A program made the translations under genes and the position numbers. The notes below the pieces were generated by a model. It worked only from the letters and a program-made list of their open reading frames with translations. It had not been told where the DNA came from and ran no database searches. This document shows positions 43,042 through 52,631 of a stretch of 64,000 bases of DNA, in pieces (position 1 is the stretch's first letter; the number at the start of each line of letters is the position of its first letter). Origin of the DNA: Aradus depressus (taxonomy: Eukaryota > Arthropoda > Insecta > Hemiptera > Aradidae); the NCBI GenBank assembly GCA_963662175.1, contig OY759221.1, forward strand, positions 37,074,045 to 37,138,044, written 5' to 3'.

Positions 43042-44008
43042 CTGATTAGTAATTAGTAATTAAGTAATTCTGATTAGTAATTAAGTATCACATGCCTCTT
43101 TATAAGTCAACTATTGATTTTTTAGCCCAAACGGACGATTGGTTTTGCAGGGAGAGGGAGCCATAACGAATAAGTTATGACGAATAATTTGACAAAAAAT
43201 GATTTTCGTTTATTGAAGCCAGGACTTGTGAATTTCCCCCGAGCAACGCGGAGGACGACAGCTAGTCCGAATGATGTCTCCCCCCAGAACAAAGCTAACA
43301 TTGTTCGGCTAGTCGCTAACTGTACCTTTGTCAGGTACCTCTATGTACGGTTTTATTTCGGCTCCGTGAGTCTCTGTGTCTCGAGCTATCAATGGAGAAC
43401 TCTGTTTTCCTACAGATCTCCTACCATGTCTATAGAATTGAGACTTCAACGAAAGCTCTAAACACTATCTAGGCATCTTGAACACTTTGGATTACTATTG
43501 TCTATGAATCATCGACAATGTAATTAATCAACTAAGTTTTTGCTCTTCTTCTGAAACCATTTTAACAATTTGATTTTAAAACAATAGTATTGTTACTCCG
43601 GGACTTCTGGATCCTCATACTAAATTGTATATCGATACATTTATTACTTCAAAAATTATTGAGATTTTTGTGTTGTGCACTTGTCATTGTAAGAAGTTTT
43701 TAAAACTTCCATCGCAGCGAATTTCATAACACAATGACGCGTCTTCTGCATTATTGTCCAGGTTCAAATCATTTAGCATATCACTACCACTGTACTTCTT
43801 AATGGCCTGAAGATATGGTCGCACCCAAAACCTCCGTTCCCGTCTCAAAGCGGCGGCAACAACAACTACATGTTTCTTGCTTGCCATCTCGAAGTAAACT
43901 GGTTGTTTTCATCAAGTACCTGCTCATACAGCTGCTACAGCTACACAACGAAGCGTTTTTAGACATAGCTATATAGCTCAGCTACATATAGCTCGGCTAT
44001 ATAGCTGT
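43042..44008 (+). repeat. Left copy of the 967-bp direct repeat flanking the giant foldback element
   Basis: From CTGATTAGTAATTAG to CTCGGCTATATAGCTGT, repeated at 57246-58212 at a constant offset of 14204 with no difference seen where compared. To the left is family C; to the right the foldback element begins. It contains a Helitron-like 3' end (43235-43266) and a Harbinger-like remnant (43684-43887). Its right boundary falls inside a run of AGCTATATAGCT-type repeats that continue uninterrupted only after the right copy. Confidence 0.95.
43684..43887 (-). pseudogene. Harbinger-like transposase N-terminal remnant (left copy)
   Basis: The 67-codon minus-strand frame begins MASKKHVVVVAAALRRERR and has FWVRPYL then a Leu/Asn/Asp stretch. 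This resembles the R-R-R-x-F/W-W-V-R/H-P segment at the start of PIF/Harbinger DDE nucleases (HARBI1 relatives). The catalytic DDE core is absent and the frame ends after about 65 residues. Flanking AGCTATATAGCTG repeats toward 44008 could be the element's terminal region. An identical copy is at 57888-58091. Confidence 0.45.
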
Positions 44009-44139
44009 AGTAGGGGGAATAAGGGGACTCTGGCGCAATGGCTAAAGAGCAAGATGGCGGCCGTCCCCCACTCCTCTCCCACCACCACCAACCTTCACCC
44101 CCCCCCCCCCCCCCCCATCTCTGAATCACTACTATCGTA

Positions 44140-45960
44140 CTTCCCCATCTCGATAAGTTTCCGCTCTCCCTCTTAACCCTAATAAGTTTCCGCTCTCCCT
44201 CTAAACCCTGCTTTGCATTTTTATCCCACCCCTCGGCTATGCCCCTATTTTTTTCAATTAGCCCACTAGCGTCTAGAAATCAAATTGTAATTGATATTAA
44301 ATCAACTTGAGAAAAAAAAAAACTATACCTGACGGGATTCGAACTCACCACCTTCCATTTTAGAGTCTGGCTTGCTAACCCCTCATCTATCATGACATGG
44401 TTAATGAAGGGAGCTGTAATCTAGGTATATAACGTTCAAGTCATACATTTTCAGATATCAAGTAACAATTATGGTGTATTCTGGGGTAGTAATGATTATT
44501 CCTATCGATTATTAATAATTAACATTTTTTTAAGCCTGATTTCGTGACCTTGAACAGGCACTTGCGTGATCTAACATGTCGAACCCTGCATTCGTGTAGC
44601 CTACCTTATCATGTCCTAGCATGATCATCATCATCATTGTATTCAGTATTATTTTAAACTGGAGTATAATGATGGAATAATCGCCTACCTACAATTTTGA
44701 GCATGCCGTCCTTCGGTGCCTTGAAAAGTATTGCATTTAAAAATATAACTCAAAGCTCGTCATAATGAGTATGTTGTCCGATTGGAGTAATATGATGGAA
44801 AAATATTTATCTTCAATTCCGAGCACGCTGTCCTTTGATGTTATTTGTGAATTCTTGTTTTTTATATATCTACTATGGTTTGGAAATGACGTTCGTAGCT
44901 ATAGTAATTTTGCGTTTTCTCCAATCTGAAGACATCCTAGACCTTGAAATGGTTTTTGCATGCATTATACATGTTCAAACATGTCGAGACCTGTTGTTGC
45001 AGGCATACTTCACCAATTTTTATTTCATGATTTAATCTTACATCCCCACGTCAATTAACACATCCAATGTGCTTCCCCATCTCAATACACCCGCTCTCCC
45101 TCTAAACCTCAATAAGTTTCAGCTCTCTCTCTAAACCTCAATAAGTTTCCGCTCTCCCTCTAAACCCTGCTTTACATTTTTATCTCACCCCTCGCCTGTG
45201 CCTCTATTTTTTTTTTAATTAGCCCACTAGTAACAATTTTTATATTTTTTTAAGACTGATTTCGTGACCTTGAACAGGCACTTGCGTGATCTAGCATGTC
45301 GAACCCTGCATTCGTGTAGCCTACCTTATCATGTCCTATCATCATCATCATCATCATTGTATTCAGTATTATTTAAAACTGGAGTATTATGATGGAAAAA
45401 TCGCCTACCTACACTTTTGAGCATGCCGTCCTTCGGTGCCTTGAATAGTATTGCATTTAAAAATATAATTCAAAGCTCGTCATATTGAGTATGTTGTCCG
45501 ATTGGAGTAATATGTGCGAAAAAATATTTATCTTCAATTCCGAGCATGCCGTCCTTCGGTGCCTTGAATGGTATTGCATTTAAAAATATAATTCAAAGCT
45601 CGTCATATTGAGTATGTTGTCCGATTGGAGTAATATGTGCGAAAAAATATTTATCTTCAATTCCGAGCACGCTGTCCTTTGGTGTTGTTTGTGAATTCTT
45701 GTTTTTTATTTATTTTCTTAACATCTACTATGGTTTGGAAATGACCTTCGTATCTGTAGGGATTAAGTCGTTGTTTACATGTTTCAAACATGTCGAGACC
45801 TGTTGTTCATACTTCACCAATTTTTATTTCATGATTTAATCTTACATCCCCACGTCAATTAACACATCCAATATGCTTCCCCATCTCAATACCCCCGCTC
45901 TCCCTCCGATTCACTACTCTCTATCTTCAGCGGCGTAGCCAATCCATCTCAATTTTCTCA
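44140..45960 (+). repeat. Internal direct repeats in the left arm
   Basis: The series AAGTTTCCGCTCTCCCTCT, CACCCCTCG, CACTTGCGTGATCTA, CATGCCGTCCTTCGGTGCC, GTCCGATTGGAGTAATATG and ACTATGGTTTGGAAATGAC occurs from about 44140 to 44900 and again from about 45070 to 45760. A 118-bp part is duplicated a third time in tandem (45448-45683). The CATGCCGTCCTTCGGTGCC string resembles the SINE block CACGCCGTCCTTCGGATGG. The mirror image is at about 55290-57110. Confidence 0.8.
44324..44391 (-). repeat. Degenerate tRNA-like segment in the left arm
   Basis: The minus strand reads GAGGGGTTAGCAAGCCAGAC, then TGGTGAGTTCGAATCCCGTC: a usable B box, a weak A-box region, and an anticodon arm that does not pair fully. 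It is probably a SINE head or tRNA relic captured by the element; the mirror copy is at 56862-56929. Confidence 0.4.
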
Positions 45961-48621
45961 CTTATACTTCCCCACCTAATTCTCCCTTTAAACCTTTTAC
46001 TCAGACACACATCCAAGCAATTTTCTTTAGATTTCATCATAGTCCACTACTCTTAGCACCATCATGCTTCGCCCCTGTTCAACACCTACAACCTCTCTAG
46101 ATCGTCTGACATTTTCATCATAACCCCGTCTACCCATACATAAACCTACATTCTACGTCCATTAGCCTTTCCCTCTGAGTCAGTCAAACTTACCCACCTC
46201 AAATCATCTTCAATGCACATACCCACATCAATTATTCTAAAACATAATCTTTAATTATAATAGTTCTACTTCCTCAGACCTATTGTACTTCTTCCAATCC
46301 GGCAGAGACTTTGCAACCCACACCTAATCCTCAGGTCTTTCTCCTAATTATTATGACTCACTTCTACTTCCACACATCAATCGTCTAATTGTTTTTTCTC
46401 AACTTGTCCTTACCAATTTTCTGTTCTCTACTTCTAAAACCTTTTACTCATACATACCCGCCCATACACGCGGAGTAATCTTTAGATCTAGATGTACCTT
46501 TCCATGGATACATTCTTAGGCTAACATGCAGTATATTCAACTTACGTTATGTTACATACTACTTCTCATCTCCAACACTTAACTTACTTAGCACCTCTAC
46601 TGTATTCCAATCCTCGTTTATAGCGGTCAAAACAATTTATTTTTCCTTCCACCAACCGTCCTCTACTGTAATTGCTCTCCTAACCTTCTCAAACCCCCGC
46701 ACAATTCTGACAACGACCAATCCATCCCAATATTCTGCTCTCCACTTCTACTTCCCCAACATCATATCAAGTTAGAACCCTACAAGTGTAGACTACTGCC
46801 CCGTCAACATTTCTTTCTCATTCAAACCACTTCTATCCCACCTCTCACTCAGACATACCTGTACACTTGCATCACATGCAGAAAATCAAATTTAAATGCT
46901 TCTCTCTACCTAAACCGCCAGGTCAACACCCCCACAGTTCTCGTCGATATTTAGATTCGCATTTCCAATATTACTTTACCATCACTATTTTTACGACTAA
47001 TAACCTACAATCTAGCAGGAACTTAAATCATCCCCCTGCACAACACTACTCCGGATATATTCAGAACCCACTCCCACACATCTGAGTACTAATAGAACTC
47101 TAACCTAGGACCCCTGCTGTGTAGGCTCACTCACATTGGTACCTGTCAACCCATCTTTATAACTGCAAAAGCCGGGGGTAATTTCATATTCAAGTATTTT
47201 TCCCAAGATTTCATACTGATGAAGGCTCTAGACCCCTTCATCACCAACGAGATCAGTTAAAGAACTATTTTATAACACAGCCCCAACGTACATATAAGGT
47301 GTGTCCAATACAATAGGAACTCTTCTTATATAGCTATCCTAAGAAGAAGTCATTGAAAACTTTACCCACTGAGCCGGATAATTATTTATAGTAGAGATAC
47401 TAATATTTTTTGAATGGGTAGGCGGCCTTGTGTAACATTTCATTATCAGAGATTAACTGCGATGTACTTTTCTACAAATCAGAGACTATGCAGAGACAAT
47501 AGAATCCTTCCGAGAGATCCAATATATCGTCACGACACAACACTTCACAAAAATACGGAATTGTTCACCTATCCCTATAAACATCACTCAACTGCAACTT
47601 CCCCAAATCTAAAAAACTTAGAAGTCGCTCGGACACATTTTAAAAACCCCACCACTCTTCTATATACTTCCTCAGCTAAATTATTTCCCTGGTTCCCCTC
47701 TATAGTATATCTTAAACTCTAAAGTAACCCCAACCCGAACACCATTCCTATCAATCTAAACTTTTATTTCTCAGTCATGCACCATAGATAGGGTTTTCTA
47801 TAAGTGCTATCACCAATCTCCTACATGCATATATATATAATATATTTTCTATAGTTCCCCCGACATTTTTCTACAACTAACACTCAACCGTTCCTCAATT
47901 AATATTATAACGCAGCCCTCACACCCATACCCCATTGTATTTATTTTTCAAGCTCTTCGTCTAATATACATCACAGTTCCCACCGGTATTTGAGAACCCA
48001 TATAGTATTATTGTTCCATCCTCACCCACATCTCATGGACCCCACAATTCAGCCCTCCTTCCCCGCATATATGGTATTGAGAGCCAAAACACTTACGATG
48101 ACCCAATACAACAGTTATTTTACCGATTCATCTTCATAGCCACAAAACCCGGGATTATTTAATATTTTAGTATATTTCTTTTTTCATTATTTATCACAGG
48201 TTTTTTTTCCTCACATACAACGCCTACTCCACTCAACTGTTTTTTCTTAAAGTCCTATACATATCTTACATCCTTTCATATATTTATTTTTTATTTAGTC
48301 ATATTATTTTATATTTTATGCGATTAATATTTATTTACATTTTCGAAAATTTACGTAAATTATGAAAATTTTGTAGCATATTCAGGAACATTTTTTGTGA
48401 TGAATGTGACTGCATAATAACTATCGTTATTATAAGAAAAATTGGTGAGTACAAGCTGGTCAGTATTAAGAAATAAAAATCGTATATAGGTTCCATATCA
48501 TAGGCAGTTTCTTATTGTTGTTGGGGCTAGGTGTATTGCTGGAAACCCATTAATGATCGGCTCTTCTCGGCTCGTCTCGGAGTTTATCGGCTCCTTTCGT
48601 TGCATGTAGGATGAAAAAAAC

Positions 48622-48644
48622 TATAAATACGTTCTGTTTGGTCA
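48622..48644 (+). promoter_or_regulatory. TATA box and initiator-like site upstream of the arm ORFs (left)
   Basis: TATAAATA at 48622-48629 is followed by TCAGTAG at 48642, close to the arthropod initiator consensus TCAGT, although the spacing (about 22 bp) is shorter than usual. A sequence similar to the region after the TATA box (AAATACGTTCTGTTTGGT) repeats at 48747-48763. The first ORF starts 170 bp downstream. Mirror TATA: 52624-52631. Confidence 0.4.
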
Positions 48645-48814
48645 GTAGTTATCTGTTTTCATTGTGAACGTGTTAACAACTTTGAGATAAATACAATCTG
48701 ATCATTCACTATTTATTGAATCGAAGTTGTCAACCCTGTTACAATAAATACGGTCTGTTTGGTGATTATTAGGCAGACTTCATTGATCTAGTAATCCACA
48801 GCAGGTTAGATACC

Positions 48815-49345
48815 ATGGGGGTCAAACGAAACGCTCTCACTATAGAAAATAAAATAAAAATAATTAAACTTTTTGATGAAGGAGAAAAGGTTGGAGAAAT
48901 ATCGAAACATTTCAAGATTCCTCAATCCACGATTTCTTCAATTTTAAAGAGGCGAGCAACCATTTTTCAATTAGATACATGTGGTAAAAGACATATTAAA
49001 CGAATTAGAACTAATGGTGGAACACACTCCCAGAATACACCCCCACTTGCCTTCAACGGAGAGAATTACACACAACAACACACAGACTCTTCAGAGGAGG
49101 ATGTGGGTGAACACTCCAGTTCATCACAACAGCAAACGGACTCTTCACAGCATGATACGGATGAAGACGGAAGTGAACGAATTCATTCAACAGAACACCG
49201 ACGAGTAGTATATGGTGATAAAAAACCAACAAAAAAGTTCAACCTTCCTAAACCCGTAAAAGGCTTAATACCTCTGTCTAAGGAAAATATGACGTTTTTA
49301 CGTTTGGTCGGGTATAAAGTTCTGTCATCAACGTATAGATGTTAG
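48815..49345 (+). CDS. CENP-B/Psq-type helix-turn-helix protein (left arm)
   Basis: A 176-residue protein. Residues about 10-52 (IENKIKIIKLFDEGEKVGEI, then SKHFKIPQSTISSILKRR) match the CENP-B N-terminal/Psq helix-turn-helix, which in Tigger/pogo and Tc5-like transposases and in CENP-B binds DNA. Residues about 65-130 are a low-complexity linker rich in S, T, Q, H, D and E. The last 45 residues are basic then mixed, with no known domain. The second HTH and the DDE nuclease that normally follow in pogo/Tc-type transposases are missing, so this may be a DNA-binding regulator or end-binding protein rather than an enzyme. The ATG (ACC-ATG-G context) is well placed. The stop overlaps the next ORF's start. 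An identical copy is in the right arm. Confidence 0.7.
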   Translation: MGVKRNALTIENKIKIIKLFDEGEKVGEISKHFKIPQSTISSILKRRATIFQLDTCGKRHIKRIRTNGGTHSQNTPPLAFNGENYTQQHTDSSEEDVGEHSSSSQQQTDSSQHDTDEDGSERIHSTEHRRVVYGDKKPTKKFNLPKPVKGLIPLSKENMTFLRLVGYKVLSSTYRC

Positions 49346-49659
49346 ATTTGGATAGTTCAAAGAGGGGTTCTGGTATCATTTTCATTACCGAAGCCATCGG
49401 GGGTATAGATGGAATAAGAAAATCTGTTCGACATGAAAACACTCACACTTTGCCATCATATAGGTTTATCTATTTAAAAGGTAGATTTTTTCAAGGAGAA
49501 TGGGACAACGACAGTTGCAACATTCTAAAAGCGGGTTTTGTTCAATTCCAGTGCTTCCTGGGTAACAACTCGGACTATATTTTGAAGGATATGTCAATAA
49601 TGGGCATTAACTTTATTGGGAATAGGTACACAGCATATCATAAACGAAAAGATTATTAA
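49339..49659 (+). CDS. Unrecognised 106-residue protein overlapping the HTH ORF (left arm)
   Basis: The start codon lies inside the end of the previous ORF (ATGTTAG, overlap of 7 bases, different frame) and the codon just before it in its own frame is TAG. The frame therefore begins exactly here. It encodes a mixed alpha/beta-like small protein with no signal peptide, no transmembrane segment and no motif that I recognise; aromatic and Gly/Asn-rich strings (YLKGRFFQGEWDND) suggest a folded domain. The overlapping start-stop suggests translation by reinitiation after the HTH protein, or a splice variant or frameshift joining the two. ATTAAA overlaps the stop and could be a polyadenylation signal. 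An identical copy is in the right arm. Confidence 0.5.
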   Translation: MLDLDSSKRGSGIIFITEAIGGIDGIRKSVRHENTHTLPSYRFIYLKGRFFQGEWDNDSCNILKAGFVQFQCFLGNNSDYILKDMSIMGINFIGNRYTAYHKRKDY

Positions 49660-50118
49660 AAAGAATCAAATCGAATGCTGTGAGGTTGAAGGCTTGGAGA
49701 GGCTATAAACGCACGCAGGTCGTATGAGTGAAGGTTTGGAGAGGATATAGATGCCCGCAGACCAGTGTGATCACCAGCAGTTCTAAATGTTGAAAACACT
49801 GATTTGAGGAAAAGTAGGAGAGTACAATCGTGTTAATATGCCTGTATTTTTGATTTGCAGGAAAGGGCCTTGCCCCTTTTTATTCATGCTTTGTATCCAA
49901 AAGTATATATATTTCAGTTTTCATTTGACTATATGCTTATATCATCTCTTTGTGAGAGCGGTTCTAAATCTGCTGGGTAAGTTTCGTTCTTGATCAGTGT
50001 ATACATGTACCCCCAAAATCCTGTTCCTTTGAACCAAATTCAACTCAGTCAAATCGATTCAAATCCCTATATTATACTGCAATATTCTCGCTCAAACATC
50101 ACTACACTCTCCTTCTAG

Positions 50119-51134
50119 TTATAACGATATCGTTATAAATATAACGATATCACAGTAGTTATAACGATATCACTGTAGTTATAGCGATATCGCTATATTT
50201 ATAACGATATTACTGTAGTTATAACGATATCGCTATATTTATAACGATATTACTGTAGTTATAACGATATCGCTATATTTATAACGATATCACAGTAGTT
50301 ATAACGATATCGCTATATTTAAACCGATATCACAGGAGTTATAACGATATCGCTATATTTATAACGATATTACTGTAGTTATAACGATATCGCTATATTT
50401 ATAACGATATTACTGTAGTTATCGCTATATTTATAACGATATTACTGTAGTTATCGCTATATTTATAACGATATTACTGTAGTTATCGCTATATTTATAA
50501 CGATATTACTGTAGTTATAACGATATCGCTATATTTATAACGATATCACAGTAGTTATAACGATATCGCTATATTTATAACGATATCACAGGAGTTATAA
50601 CGATATCGCTATATTTATAACGATATCACAGGAGTTATAACGATATCGCTATATTTATAACGATATTACTGTAGTTATAACGATATCGCTATATTTATAA
50701 CAATATCACAGTAGTTATAACGATATCGCTATATTTATACCGATATTACTGTAGTTATAACGATATCGCTATATTTATAACGATATCACAGTAGTTATAA
50801 CGATATCGCTATATTTATAACGATATCACAGTAGTTATAACGATATCGCTATATTTATAACGATATCACAGTAGTTATAACGATATCGCTATATTTATAA
50901 CGATATCACAGGAGTTATAACGATATCGCTATATTTATAACGATATTACTGTAGTTATAACGATATCGCTATATTTATAACGATATCACAGTAGTTATAA
51001 CGATATCGCTATATTTATAACGATATCACAGTAGTTATAACGATATCGCTATATTTATAACGATATCACAGTAGTTATAACGATATCGCTATATTTATAA
51101 CGATATCACAGTAGTTATAACGATATCGTTATAA
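50119..51134 (+). repeat. Central 40-bp tandem array of the foldback element, about 25 units
   Basis: Each 40-bp unit has two related 20-bp halves, both starting TTATAACGATATC; the first continues GCTATAT and the second ACAGTAG (variant TTACTGTAG). ATAACGATATCGTTAT is itself palindromic and occurs at the outermost array ends. Four shortened units of 32 bp lie at about 50418-50520. All units run in the same direction, so the array is a loop between the arms, not part of the palindrome. Confidence 0.97.
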
Positions 51135-51593
51135 CTAGAAGGAGAGTGTAGTGATGTTTGAGCGAGAATATTGCAGTATAATATAGGGATTTGAATCGAT
51201 TTGACTGAGTTGAATTTGGTTCAAAGGAACAGGATTTTGGGGGTACATGTATACACTGATCAAGAACGAAACTTACCCAGCAGATTTAGAACCGCTCTCA
51301 CAAAGAGATGATATAAGCATATAGTCAAATGAAAACTGAAATATATATACTTTTGGATACAAAGCATGAATAAAAAGGGGCAAGGCCCTTTCCTGCAAAT
51401 CAAAAATACAGGCATATTAACACGATTGTACTCTCCTACTTTTCCTCAAATCAGTGTTTTCAACATTTAGAACTGCTGGTGATCACACTGGTCTGCGGGC
51501 ATCTATATCCTCTCCAAACCTTCACTCATACGACCTGCGTGCGTTTATAGCCTCTCCAAGCCTTCAACCTCACAGCATTCGATTTGATTCTTT

Positions 51594-51914
51594 TTAATAA
51601 TCTTTTCGTTTATGATATGCTGTGTACCTATTCCCAATAAAGTTAATGCCCATTATTGACATATCCTTCAAAATATAGTCCGAGTTGTTACCCAGGAAGC
51701 ACTGGAATTGAACAAAACCCGCTTTTAGAATGTTGCAACTGTCGTTGTCCCATTCTCCTTGAAAAAATCTACCTTTTAAATAGATAAACCTATATGATGG
51801 CAAAGTGTGAGTGTTTTCATGTCGAACAGATTTTCTTATTCCATCTATACCCCCGATGGCTTCGGTAATGAAAATGATACCAGAACCCCTCTTTGAACTA
51901 TCCAAATCTAACAT
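51594..51914 (-). CDS. Unrecognised 106-residue protein (right arm)
   Basis: Mirror copy of the ORF at 49339-49659 with an identical protein, again overlapping the end of the HTH ORF by 7 bases. Exact protein identity between arms means either very recent duplication, gene conversion between arms, or an assembly copy. Confidence 0.5.
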   Translation of the reverse strand: MLDLDSSKRGSGIIFITEAIGGIDGIRKSVRHENTHTLPSYRFIYLKGRFFQGEWDNDSCNILKAGFVQFQCFLGNNSDYILKDMSIMGINFIGNRYTAYHKRKDY

Positions 51915-52438
51915 CTATACGTTGATGACAGAACTTTATACCCGACCAAACGTAAAAACGTCATATTTTCCTTAGACAGAGGTATTAAGCCTTTTACGGG
52001 TTTAGGAAGGTTGAACTTTTTTGTTGGTTTTTTATCACCATATACTACTCGTCGGTGTTCTGTTGAATGAATTCGTTCACTTCCGTCTTCATCCGTATCA
52101 TGCTGTGAAGAGTCCGTTTGCTGTTGTGATGAACTGGAGTGTTCACCCACATCCTCCTCTGAAGAGTCTGTGTGTTGTTGTGTGTAATTCTCTCCGTTGA
52201 AGGCAAGTGGGGGTGTATTCTGGGAGTGTGTTCCACCATTAGTTCTAATTCGTTTAATATGTCTTTTACCACATGTATCTAATTGAAAAATGGTTGCTCG
52301 CCTCTTTAAAATTGAAGAAATCGTGGATTGAGGAATCTTGAAATGTTTCGATATTTCTCCAACCTTTTCTCCTTCATCAAAAAGTTTAATTATTTTTATT
52401 TTATTTTCTATAGTGAGAGCGTTTCGTTTGACCCCCAT
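51908..52438 (-). CDS. CENP-B/Psq-type helix-turn-helix protein (right arm)
   Basis: Mirror copy of 48815-49345, identical over all 176 residues: HTH near residues 10-52, acidic Ser/Gln-rich linker, unrecognised C-terminus. The two copies are divergent from the central array and transcribed toward it, so their transcripts converge on the 40-bp repeats. Read-through from one arm into the other would make a long hairpin RNA. Confidence 0.7.
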   Translation of the reverse strand: MGVKRNALTIENKIKIIKLFDEGEKVGEISKHFKIPQSTISSILKRRATIFQLDTCGKRHIKRIRTNGGTHSQNTPPLAFNGENYTQQHTDSSEEDVGEHSSSSQQQTDSSQHDTDEDGSERIHSTEHRRVVYGDKKPTKKFNLPKPVKGLIPLSKENMTFLRLVGYKVLSSTYRC

Positions 52439-52623
52439 GGTATCTAACCTGCTGTGGATTACTAGATCAATGAAGTCTGCCTAATAATCACCAAACAGAC
52501 CGTATTTATTGTAACAGGGTTGACAACTTCGATTCAATAAATAGTGAATGATCAGATTGTATTTATCTCAAAGTTGTTAACACGTTCACAATGAAAACAG
52601 ATAACTACTGACCAAACAGAACG

Positions 52624-52631
52624 TATTTATA
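52624..52631 (-). promoter_or_regulatory. TATA box upstream of the arm ORFs (right)
   Basis: Mirror of 48622-48629 (TATTTATA on the plus strand). The initiator-like sequence lies to its left at about 52609-52615. Confidence 0.4.

Larger units (their letters stand above)
44009..50118 (+). repeat. Left arm of the giant inverted repeat
   Basis: Order inward: a 70-bp end, a C run, two large internal direct repeats (44140-45960), about 2.6 kb of strikingly G-poor, C-rich DNA (45960-48330) without a convincing gene, a TATA-box region (48622), two ORFs (48815-49659), and a unique spacer to the array. The open frames at 44835, 46867 and 47414 sit in the skewed DNA, have no domain and are not called as genes. 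Confidence 0.9.

Noticed and set aside
43177..43461. 94-residue frame repeated at 57381-57665
   Set aside because: It crosses the Helitron-like hairpin end, and its duplication simply follows from the 967-bp direct repeat; no domain.
46867..47722. Open frames of 72 and 102 residues in the left arm (and mirror copies)
   Set aside because: They lie in strongly skewed C-rich DNA that suppresses stops; no domain, and the only noted arm-to-arm base change alters an amino acid here.
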